Assembly: GCF_034190915.1 (NCBI RefSeq)
Contig: NW_026947545.1
Location: 496,001-560,000 of the forward strand
Direction of reading: 5' to 3'
Length of the DNA: 64,000 nt
Origin: Cavia porcellus
Taxonomy: Eukaryota; Chordata; Mammalia; Rodentia; Caviidae
Shown: piece by piece, positions 51,291-63,009 of the stretch
Layout of the letters: each line of letters opens with the position of its first letter
Numbering within the stretch: position 1 is the stretch's first letter
Notes under the pieces: model-generated
The model's database searches: none
Seen by the model: the letters and a program-made list of their open reading frames with translations, nothing else
Told to the model about the DNA's origin: nothing
Translations under genes and position numbers: made by a program

Positions 51291-52620
51291 TGGGTGTGTG
51301 TTACATTACATTCACTAACAGGAGAGAGAAAAACATCACGGGGTGGTGCGCATTGTATGGGTGTGTGTTACATTACATTCACTAGTAGGACTGAGAAAAA
51401 CATCACGGGGTGGTGTGAATCGGAGGGTCTGAATTAGGATAGGCAGTGAGTGGCAATGTAGGATTGAGAAAAGCACTGCGGGGTGGTCAGCATGGGGAGA
51501 TCAGGGAAAATGCAGTGGCAATGTAGGATAGGTTTCTGAAAAACATCGCGGGGTGGTGCGCATTGTATGGGTGTGTGTTACATTACATTCACTAGTAGGA
51601 GTGAGAAAAACATCACGGGGTGGTGTGAATCGGAGGATATGAAATAGGATAGGCAGTGAGTGGCAATGTAGGATGGAGAAAAGCACCGCCGGGTGGTCAG
51701 CATGGGGAGGTCAGGGAACATGCAGTGGCAATGTAGGATAGGATTCTGGAAAATCATCGCGGGGTGGTGCGCATTGTTTGGGTGTGTGTTACATTACATT
51801 CACTAGTAGGAGTGAGAAAAACTTGACGGGGTGGTGCGCATTGTATGGGTGTGTGTTACATTACATACAATAGTAATAGTGAGAAAAACATCACAGGGTG
51901 GTGCGCATTGTATGGGTGTGTTTTACATTACATTCACTAGTAGGAGTTAGAAAAACATCACGGGGTGGTGCGCATTGTATGCGTGTGTGTTATATTTCAT
52001 TCACTATTAGGAGTGAGAAAAACATCACGGGGTGGTGCGCATTCTATGGGTGTGTGTTACATTACATTCACTAGTAGGAGTGAGAAAAACATCACGGTGT
52101 GGTGCGCATTGTATGGGTGTGTGTTACATTAAATTCACTAGTAGGAGTGAGAAAAACATCACGGGGTGGTGCGCATTGTATGGGTGTGTGTTACATTACA
52201 TTCTCTAGTAGGAGTGAGAAAAACATCACGGGGTGTTGCGCATTGTATGGGTGTGTGTTACATTAAATTCACTAGTAGGAGTGAGAAAAACATCACGGGG
52301 TGGTGTGAATCGGAGGGTCTGAATTAGTATAGGCAGTGAGTGGCAATGTAGGATGGAGAAAAGCAACGCGGGTTGGTCAGCATATGGAGGTCACGGAACA
52401 TGCAGTGGCAATGTAGGATAGGTTTCTTAAAAACATCGCGGGGTGGTGCGCATTGTATGGGTGTGTGTTACATTACATTCACAGTAGGAGTGAGAAAATC
52501 ACCACGGGGTGGTGCGCATTGTATGGTTGTGTGTTACATTACATTCACTAGTAGGAGTGCGAAAAACATCACGGGGTGGTGCGCATTGTATGGGTGTGTG
52601 TTACATTACATTCACTAGTA
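50500..52620 (+). repeat. Duplication copy, offset 10,227 from 60,730-62,850
   Basis: C and B markers at 51,013/61,240, 51,501/61,728 and catatggaggtcacgg at 52,381/62,608 keep the same offset. The block includes a cassette, the gtttgggtg and aacttgacgg A units, the long A run and the catatggaggtcacgg C. It overlaps the ends of the 9,260- and 6,834-offset duplications. Confidence 0.8.
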
Positions 52621-53309
52621 GCAGTGAGAAAAACATCACGGGGTGGTGTGAATCCGAGGGTCTGAATTAGGATAGGCAGTGAGTGGCAATGTAGGATGGA
52701 GAAAAGCACTGCGGGGTGGTCAGCATGGGGAGGTCAGGGAACTTGCAGTGGCAATGTAGGATAGGTTTCAGAAAAACATCGCGGGGTGATGCGCATTGTA
52801 TGGGTGTGTGTTACATTACATTCACTAGTAGGAGTGAGAAAAACATCACGGGGTGGTGTGAATCGGAGGATCGAAAATAGGATAGGCAGTGAGTGGCAAT
52901 GTAGGATGGAGAAAAGCACCGCGGGGTGGTCAGCATGGGGAGGTCAGGGAACATGCAGTGGCAATGTAGAATAGGATTCTGGAAAATCATCGCGGGGTGG
53001 TGCGCATTGTATGGGTGTGTGTTACATTACATTCACTAGTAGGAGTGAGAAAAACATCACGGGGTGGTGCGCATTGTATGGGTGTGTGTTACATTACATT
53101 CACTAGTAGGAGTGAGATAACAGCACGGGGTGGTGCGCATTGTATGGGTGTGTGTTACATTACATTCACTAGTAGGAGTGAGAAAAACATCACGGGGTGG
53201 TGCGCATTGTATGGGTGTGTGTTACATTACGTTCACTAGTAGGAGTGAGAAAAACATCGCCGGGTGGTGCGCATTGTATGGGTGTGTGTTACATTACATT
53301 CACTAGTAG

Positions 53310-56300
53310 GAATGAGAAAAACATCACGGGGTGGTGTGAATCGGAGGGTCTGAATTAGGATAGGCAGTGAGTGGCAATGTAGGATGGAGAAAAGCACTGC
53401 GGGGAGGTCAGCATGGGGAGGTCAGGGAACTTGCAGTGGCAATGTAGGATAGGTTTCAGAAAAACATCGTGGGGTGGTGCGCATTGTATGGGTGTGTGTT
53501 ACATTACATTCACTAGTAGGAGTGAGAAAAACATCACGGGGTGGTGTGAATCGGAGGATTTGAAATAGGATAGGCAGTGAGTGGCAATGTAGGATGGAGA
53601 AAAGCACCGCGGGGTGGTCAGCATGGGGAGGTCAGGGAACATGCAGTGGCAATGTAGAATATGATTCTGGAAAATCATCGCGGGGTGGTACGCATTGTAT
53701 GGGTGTGTGTTACATTACATTCACTAGTAGGAGAGAGAAAAACATCACGGGGTGGTGCGCATTGTATGGGTGTGTGTTACATTAAATTCACTAGTAGGAG
53801 TGAGAAAAACATCACGGGGTGGTGTGAATCGGAGGGTCTGAATTAGTATAGGCAGTGAGTGGCAATGTAGGATGGAGAAAAGCAACGCGGGGTGGTCAGC
53901 ATATGGAGGTCACGGAACATGCAGTGGCAATGTAGGATAGGTTTCTGAAAAACATCGCGGAGTGGTGCGCATTATATGTGTGTGTTACATTACATTCACT
54001 AGTAGGAGTGAGAAAAACACCACGGGGTGGTGCGCATTGTATGGTTGTGTGTTACATTACATTCACTAGTAGGAGTGAGAAAAACATCACGGGGTGGTGC
54101 GCATTTTATGGGTGTGTGTTACATTACATTCACTAGTAGCAGTGAGAAAAACATCACGGGGTGGTGTGAATCGGAGGGTCTGAATTAGGATAGGCAGTGA
54201 GTGGCAATGTAGGATGGAGAAAAGCACTGCGGGGTGGTCAGCATGGGGAGGTCAGGGAACTTCCAGTGGCAATGTAGGATAGGTTTCAGAAAAACATCGC
54301 GGGGTGGTGCGCATTGTATGGGTGTGTGTTACATTACATTCACTAGTAGGAGTGAGAAAAACATCACGGGGTGGTGTGAATCGGAGGATATGAAATAGGA
54401 TAGGCAGTGCGTGGCAATGTAGGATGGAGAAAAGCACCGCGGGGTGTTCAGCATGGGGAGGTCAGGGAACATGCAGTGGCAATGTAGAATAGGATTCTGG
54501 AAAATCATCGCGGGGTGGTGCGCATTGTATGGGTGTGTGTTACATTACATTCACTAGTAGGAGAGAGAAAAACATCACGGGGTGGTGCGCATTGTATGGG
54601 TGTGTGTTACATTACATTCACTAGTAGGAGTGAAAAAAACATCACGGGTTGGTGTGAATCGGAGGGTCTGAATTAGGATAGGCAGTGAGTGGCAATGTAG
54701 GATTGAGAAAAGCACTGCGGGGTGGTCAGAATGGGGAGATCAGGGAAAATGCAGTGGCAATGTAGGATAGGTTTCTGAAAAATATCGCGGGGTGGTGCGC
54801 ATTGTATGGGTGTGTGTTACATTACATTCACTAGTAGGAGTGAGAAAAACATCACGGGGTGGTGTGAATCGGAGGATATGAAATGGGATAGGCAGTGCGT
54901 GGCAATGTAGGATGGAAAAGCACCGCTGGGTGGTCAGCATGGGGAGGTCAGGGAACATGCATTGACAATGTAGGATAGGTTTCTGAAAAACATCGCGGGG
55001 TGGTGCGCAATGTATGGGTGTGTGTTACATTACATTCACTACTAGGAGTGAGAAAAACACCACGGGGTGGTGCGCATTGTATGGTTGTGTGTTACATTAC
55101 ATTCACTAGTAGGAGTGAGAGAAACATCACGGGGTGGTGCGCATTGTATGGGTGTGTGTTACATTACATTCACTAGTAGCAGTGAGAAAAACATCACGGG
55201 GTGGTGTGAATCGGAGGGTCTGAATTAGGATAGGCAGTGAGTGGCAATGTAGGATGGAGAAAAGCACTGCGGGGTGGTCAGCATGGGGAGGTCAGGGAAC
55301 TTGCAGTGGCAATGTAGGATAGGTTTCAGAAAAACATCGCGGGGTGGTGCGCATTGTATGGGTGTGTGTTACATTACATTCACTAGTAGGAGTGAGAAAA
55401 ACATCACGGGTTGGTGTGAATCGGAGGATCTGAAATAGGATAGGCAGTGAGTGGCAATGTAGGATGGAGAAAAGCACCGCGGGGTGGTCAGCATGGGGAG
55501 GTCAGGGAACATGCAGTGGCAATGTAGAATAGGATTCTGGAAAATCATCGCGGGGTGGTGCGCATTGTATGGGTGTGTGTTACATTACATTCACTAATAG
55601 GAGAGAAAAAACATCTCGGGGTGGTGCGCATTGTATGGGTGTGTGTTACATTACATTCACTAGTAGGACTGAGAAATACATCACGGGGTGGTGTGAATCG
55701 GAGGGTCTGAATTAGGATAGGCAGTGAGTGGCAATGTAGGATTGAGAAAAGCACTGCGGGGTGGTCAGCATGGGGAGATCAGGGAAAATGCAATGGCAAT
55801 GTAGGATAGGTTTCTGAAAAACATCGCGGGGTGGTGCGCATTGTATGGGTGTGTGTTACATTACATTCACTAGTAAGAGTGAGAAAAACATCACGGGGTG
55901 GTGTGAATCGGAGGATATGAAATAGGATAGGCAGTGAGTGGCAATGTAGGATGGAGAAAAGCACCGCCGGGTGGTCAGCATGGGGAGGCCAGGGAACATG
56001 CAGTGGCAATGTAGGATAGGATTCTGGAAAATCATCGCGGGGTGGTGCGCATTGTTTGGGTGTGTGTTACATTACATTCACTAGTAGGAGTGAGAAAAAC
56101 TTGACGGGGTGGTGCGCATTGTGTGGGTGTGTGTTACATTACATACAATAGTAGGAGTGAGAAAAACATCACGGGGTGGTGCGCATTGTATGGGTGTGTT
56201 TTACATTACATTCACTAGTAGGAGTTAGAAAAACATCACGGGGTGGTGCGCATTGTATGGGTGTGTGTTATATTTCATTCACTAGTAGGAGTGAGAAAAA

Positions 56301-59300
56301 CATCACGGGGTGGTGCGCATTCTATGGGTGTGTGTTACATTACATTCACTAGTAGGACTGAGAAAAACATCACGGGGTGGTGTGAATCGGAGGGTCTGAA
56401 TTAGGATAGGCAGTGAGTGGCAATGTAGGATGGAGAAAAGCACTGCGGGGAGGTCAGCATGTGGAGGTCAGGGAACTTGCAGTGGCAATGTAGGATAGGT
56501 TTCAGAAAAACATCGTGGGGTGGTGCGCATTGTATGGGTGTGTGTTACATTACATTCACTAGTAGGAGTGAGAAAAACATCACGGGGTGGTGTGAATCGG
56601 AGGATTTGAAATAGGATAGGCAGTGAGTGGCAATGTAGGATGGAGAAAAGCACCGCGGGGTGGTCAGCATGGGGAGGTCAGGGAACATGCAGTGGCAATG
56701 TAGAATAGGATTCTGGAAAATCATCGCGGGGTGGTGCGCATTGTATGGGTGTGAGTTACATTACATTCACTAGTAGGAGAGAGAAAAACATCACGGGGTG
56801 GTGCGCATTGGATGGGTGTGTGTTACATTAAATTCACTAGTAGGAGTGAGAAAAACATCACGGGGTGGTGTGAATCGGAGGGTCTGAATCAGTATAGGCA
56901 GTGAGTGGCAATGTAGGATGGAGAAAAGCAACGCGGGGTGGTCAGCATATGGAGGTCACGGAACATGCAGTGGCAATGTAGGATAGGTTTCTGAAAAACA
57001 TCGCGGGGTGGTGCGCATTGTATGTGTGTGTGTTACATTACATTCACTAGTAGGAGTGAGAAAAACACCACGGGGTGGTGCGCATTGTATGGTTGTGTGT
57101 TACATTACATTCACTAGTAGGAGTGAGAAAAACATCACGGGGTGGTGCGCATTGTATGGGTGTGTGTTACATTACATTCACTAGTAGCAGTGAGAAAAAC
57201 ATCACGGGGTGGTGTGAATCGGAGGGTCTGAATTAGGATAGGCAGTGAGTGGCAATGTAGGATGGAGAAAAGCACTGCGGGGTGGTCAGCATGGGGAGGT
57301 CAGGGAACTTCCAGTGGCAATGTAGGATAGGTTTCAGAAAAACATCGCGGGGTGGTGCGCATTGTACGGGTGTGTGTTACATTACATTCACTAGTAGGAG
57401 TGAGAAAAACATCACGGGGTGGTGTGAATCGGAGGATATGAAATAGGATAGGCAGTGCGTGGCAATGTAGGATGGAGAAAAGCACCGCGGGGTGGTCAGC
57501 ATGGGGAGGTCAGGGAACATGCAGTGGCAATGTAGAATAGGATTCTGGAAAATCATCGCGGGGTGGTGCGCATTGTATGGGTGTGTGTTACATTACATTC
57601 ACTAGTAGGAGAGAGAAAAACATCACGGGGTGGTGCGCATTGTATGGGTGTGTGTTACATTATATTCACTAGTAGGACTGAGAAAAACATCACGGGGTGG
57701 TGTGAATCGGAGGGTCTGAATTAGGATTGGCAGTGAGTGGCAATGTAGGATTGAGAAAAGCACTGCGGGGTGGTCAGCATGGGGAGATCAGGGAAAATGC
57801 AGTGGCAATGTAGGATAGGTTTCTGAAAAACATCGCGGGGTGGTGCGCATTGTATGGGTGTGTGTTACATTACATTCACTAGTAGGAGTGAGAAAAACAT
57901 CACGGGGTGGTGTGAATCGGAGGATATCAAATAGGATAGGCAGTGCGTGGCAATGTAGGATGGAGAAAAGCACCGCTGGGTGGTCAGCATGGGGAGGTCA
58001 GGGAACATGCATTGGCAATGTAGGATAGGTTTCTGAAAAACATCGCGGGGTGGTGCGCATTGTATGGGTGTGTGTTACATTACATTCACTAGTAGGAGTG
58101 AGAAAAACACCACGGGGTGGTGCGCATTGTATGGTTGTGTGTTACATTACATTCACTAGTAGGAGTGAGAAAAACATCACGGGGTGGTGCGCATTGTATG
58201 GGTGTGTGTTACATTACATTCACTAGTAGCAGTGAGAAAAACATCACGGGGTGGTGTGAATCGGAGGGTCTGAATTAGGATAGGCAGTGAGTGGAAATGT
58301 AGGATGGAGAAAAGCACTGCGGGGTGGTCAGCATGGGGAGGTCAGGGAACTTGCAGTGGCAATGTAGGATAGGTTTCAGAAAAACATCGCGGGGTGGTGC
58401 GCATTGTATGGGTGTGTGTTACATTACATTCACTAGTAGGAGTGAGAAAAACATCACGGGTTGGTGTGAATCGGAGGATCTGAAATAGGATAGGCAGTGA
58501 GTGGCAATGTAGGATGGAGAAAAGCACCGCGGGGTGGTCAGCATGGGGAGGTCAGGGAACATGCAGTGGCAATGTAGAATAGGATTCTGGAAAATCGTCG
58601 CGGGGTGGTGCGCATTGTATGGGTGTGTGTTACATTACATTCACTAATAGGAGAGAGAAAAACATCTCGGGGTGGTGCACATTGTATGGGTGTGTGTTAC
58701 ATTACATTCAATAGTAGGACTGAGAAAAACATCACGGGGTGGTGTGAATCGGAGGGTCTGAATTAGGATAGGCAGTGAGTGGCAATGTAGGATTGAGAAA
58801 AGCACTGCGGGGTGGTCAGCATGGGGAGATCAGGGAAAATGCAATGGCAATGTAGGATAGGTTTCTGAAAAACATCGCGGGGTGGTGCGCATTGTATGGG
58901 TGTGTGTTACATTACATTCACTAGTAGGAGTGAGAAAAACATCACGGGGTGGTGTGAATCGGAGGATATGAAATAGGATAGGCAGTGAGTGGCAATGTAG
59001 GATGGAGAAAAGCACCGCCGGGTGGTCAGCATGGGGAGGTCAGGGAACATGCAGTGGCAATGTAGGATAGGATTCTGGAAAATCATTGCGGGGTGGTGCG
59101 CATTGTTTGGGTGTGTGTTACATTACATTTACTAGTAGGAGTGAGAAAAACTTGACGGGGTGGTGCGCATTGTGTGGGTGTGTGTTACATTACATACAAT
59201 AGTAGGAGTGAGAAAAACATCACGGGGTGGTGCGCATTGTATGGGTGTGTTTTACATTACATTCACTAGTAGGAGTTAGAAAAACATCACGGGGTGGTGC

Positions 59301-59400
59301 GCATTGTATGGGTGTGTGTTATATTTCATTCACTAGTAGGAGTGAGAAAAACATCACGGGGTGGTGCGCATTCTATGGGTGTGTGTTACATTACATTCAC
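53310..59400 (+). repeat. Direct tandem duplication of a 3.05-kb higher-order unit
   Basis: Unit 1 runs about 53,310-56,355 and unit 2 about 56,356-59,400. Equivalent C monomers lie at 53,422/56,468, 54,252/57,300, 54,740/57,788, 55,292/58,342 and 55,779/58,830. The offset is 3,046-3,051, varying only through small deletions (for example near 53,975 and 54,915). Both units share ggggaggtcagcatg in the first C and gatttgaaatagg in the following B. At the junction, the attctatggg A unit that ends unit 1 is followed by the taggactgag A and B that open unit 2. Confidence 0.85.
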
Positions 59401-60550
59401 TAGTAGGAGTGAGAAAAACATCACGGGGTGGTGCGCATTGTATGGGTGTGTGTTACATTAAATTCACTAGTAGGAGTGAGAAAAACATCACGGGGTGGTG
59501 CACATTGTATGGGTGTGTGTTACATTACATTCTCTAGTAGGAGTGAGAAAAACATCACGGGGTGGTGCGCATTGTATGGGTGTGTGTTACATTAAATTCA
59601 CTAGTAGGAGTGAGAAAAACATCACGGGGTGGTGTGAATCGGAGGGTCTGAATTAGTATAGGCAGTGAGTGGCAATGTAGGATGGAGAAAAGCAACGCGG
59701 GGTGTTCAGCATATGGAGGTCACGGAACATGCAGTGGCAATGTAGGATAGGTTTCTGAAAAACATCACGGGGTGGTGCGCATTGTATGGGTGTGTGTTAC
59801 ATTACATTCACTAGTAGGAGTGAGAAAAACATCACGGGGTGGTGTGAATCGGAGGATATGAAATAGGATAGGCAGTGCGTTGCAATGTAGGATGGAGAAA
59901 AGCACCGCTGGGTGGTCAGCATGGGGAGGTCAGGGAACATGCATTGGCAATGTAGGATAGGTTTCTGAAAAACATCGCGGGGTGGTGCGCATTGTATGGG
60001 TGTGTGTTACATTACATTCACTAGTAGGAGTGAGAAAAACACCACGGGGTAGTGCGCATTGTATGGTTGTGTGTTACATTACATTCACTAGTAGGAGTGA
60101 GAAAAACATCACGGGGTGGTGCGCATTGTATGGGTGTGTGTTACATTACATTCACTAGTAGCAGTGAGAAAAACATCACGGGGTGGTGTGAATCGGAGGG
60201 TCTGAATTAGGATAGGCAGTGAGTGGCAATGTAGGATGGAGAAAAGCACTGCGGGGTGGTCAGCATGGGGAGGTCAGGGAACTTGCAGTGGCAATGTAGG
60301 ATAGGTTTCAGAAAAACATCGCGGGGTGGTGCGCATTGTATGGGTGTGTGTTACATTACATTCACTAGTAGGAGTGAGAAAAACATCACAGGGTGGTGTG
60401 AATCGGAGGATCTGAAATAGGATAGGCAGTGAGTGGCAATGTAGGATGGAGAAAAGCACCACGGGGTGGTCAGCATGGGGACGTCAGGGAACATGCAGTG
60501 GCAATGTAGAATAGGATTCTGGAAAATCATCGCGGGGTGGTGCGCATTGT
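57190..60550 (+). repeat. 3.4-kb duplication, copy 2 (offset 9,260)
   Basis: This is the partner of 47,930-51,290. The copies part near 60,560, where this one has a standard cactagtaggagtgag A unit and the other has cactaacaggagagag. Confidence 0.85.
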
Positions 60551-60729
60551 ATGGGTGTGTGTTACATTACATTCACTAGTAGGAGTGAGAAAAACATCAC
60601 GGGGTGGTGCGCATTGTATGGGTGTTTCTTACGTTACATTCACTAGTAGGAGTGAGAAAAACATCACGGGGTGGTGCGCATTGTATGGGTGTGTGTTACA
60701 TTACATTCACTAGTAGGAGTGAGAAAAAC

Positions 60730-62850
60730 ATCACGGGGTGGTGCGCATTGTATGTGTGTGTGTTACATTACATTCACTAGTAGGAGTGAGAAAAACATCA
60801 CGGGGTGGTGTGAATCGGAGGATATGAAATAGGATAGGCAGTGCGTGGCAATGTAGGATGGAGAAAAGCACCGCCGGGTGGTCAGGATGGGGAGGTCAGG
60901 GAACATGCATTGGCAATGTAGGATAGGTTTCTGAAAAACATCGCGGGGTGGTGCGCATTGTATGGGTGTGTGTTACATTACATTCACTAGTAGGAGTGAG
61001 AAAAACACCACGGGGTGGTGCGCATTGTATGGTTGTGTGTTACATTACATTCACTAGTAGGAGTGAGAGAAACATCACGGGGTGGTGCGCATTGTATGGG
61101 TGTGTGTTACATTACATTCAATAGTAGCAGTGAGAAAAACATCACGGGGTGGTCTGAATCGGAGGGTCTGAATTAGGATAGGCAGTGAGTGGCAATGTAG
61201 GATGGAGAAAAGCACTGCGGGGTGGTCAGCATGGGGAGGTCAGGGAACTTGCAGTGGCAATGTAGGATAGGTTTCAGAAAAACATCGCGGGGTGGTGCGC
61301 ATTGTATGGGTGTGTGTTACATTACATTCACTAGTAGGAGTGAGAAAAACATCACGGGGTGGTGTGAATCGGAGGATCTGAAATAGGATAGGCAGTGAGT
61401 GGCAATGTAGGATGGAGAAAAGCACCGCGGGGTGGTCAGCATGCGGAGGTCAGGGAACATGCAGGGGCAATGTAGAATAGGATTCTGGAAAATCATCGCG
61501 GCGTGGTGCACATTGTATGGGTGTGTGTTACATTACATTCACTAGTAGGAGAGAGAAAAACATCACGGGGTGGTGCGCATTGTATGGGTGTGTGTTACAT
61601 TACATTCACTAGTAGGACTGAGAAAAACATCACGGGGTGGTGTGAATCGGAGGGTCTGAATTAGGATAGGCAGTGAGTGGCAATGTAGGATTGAGAAAAG
61701 CACTGCGGGGTGGTCAGCAGGGGGAGATCAGGGAAAATGCAGTGGCAATGTAGGATAGGTTTCTGAAAAACATCGCGGGGTGGTGCGCATTGTATGGGTG
61801 TGTGTTACATTACATTCACTAGTAGGAGTGAGAAAAACATCACGGGGTGGTGTGAATCGGAGGATATGAAATAGGATAGGCAGTGAGTGGCAATGTAGGA
61901 TGGAGAAAAGCACCGCCGGGTGGTCAGCATGGGGAGGTCAGGGAACATGCAGTGGCAATGTAGGATAGGATTCTGGAAAATCATCGCGGGGTGGTGCGCA
62001 TTGTTTGGGTGTGTGTAACATTACATTCACTAGTAGGAGTGAGAAAAACTTGACGGGGTGGTGCGCATTGTATGGGTGTGTGTTACATTACATACAATAG
62101 TAGGAGTGAGAAAAACATCACGGGGTGGTGCGCATTGTATGGGTGTGTTTTACATTACATTCACTAGTAGGAGTTAGAAAAACATCACGGGGTGGTGCGC
62201 ATTGTATGGGTGTGTGTTATATTTCATTCACTAGTAGGAGTGAGAAAAACCTCACGGGGTGGTGCGCATTCTATGGGTGTGTGTTACATTACATTCACTA
62301 GTAGGAGTGAGAAAAACATCACGGGGTGGTGCGCATTGTATGGGTGTGTGTTACATTAAATTCACTAGTAGGAGTGAGAAAAACATCACGGGGTGGTGCG
62401 CATTGTATGGGTGTGTGTTACATTACATTCTCTAGTAGGAGTGAGAAAAACATCACGGGGTGGTGCGCATTGTATGGGTGTGTGTTACATTAAATTCACT
62501 AGTAGGAGTGAGAAAAACATCACGGGGTGGTGTGAATCGGAGGGTCTGAATTAGTATAGGCAGTGAGTGGCAATGTAGGATGGAGAAAAGCAACGCGGGG
62601 TGTTCAGCATATGGAGGTCACGGAACATGCAGTGGCAATGTAGGATAGGTTTGTGAAAAACATCGCGGGGTGGTGGGCATTGTATGGGTGTGTGTTACAT
62701 TACATTCACTAGTAGGAGTGAGAAAAACACCACGGGGTGGTGCGCATTGTATGGTTGTGTGTTACATTACATTCACTAGCAGGAGTGAGAAAAACATCAC
62801 GGGGTGGTGCGCATTGTATGGGTGTGTGTTACATTATATTCACTAGTAGG
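60730..62850 (+). repeat. Duplication copy, offset 10,227 from 50,500-52,620
   Basis: This is the partner of 50,500-52,620. After the gtatggttgtg A unit it continues with a ttatattcac A unit and a gatctgaaatagg B instead of the tagcagtgag unit, which marks the right end of the match. Confidence 0.8.
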
Positions 62851-63009
62851 AGTGAGAAAAACATCACGGGGTGGTGTGAATCGGAGGATCTGAAATAGGA
62901 TAGGCAGTGAGTGGCAATGTAGGATGGAGAAAAGCACCGCGGGGTGGTCAGCATATGGAGGTCAGGGAACATGCAGTGGCAATGTAGAATAGGATTCTGG
63001 AAAATCATC

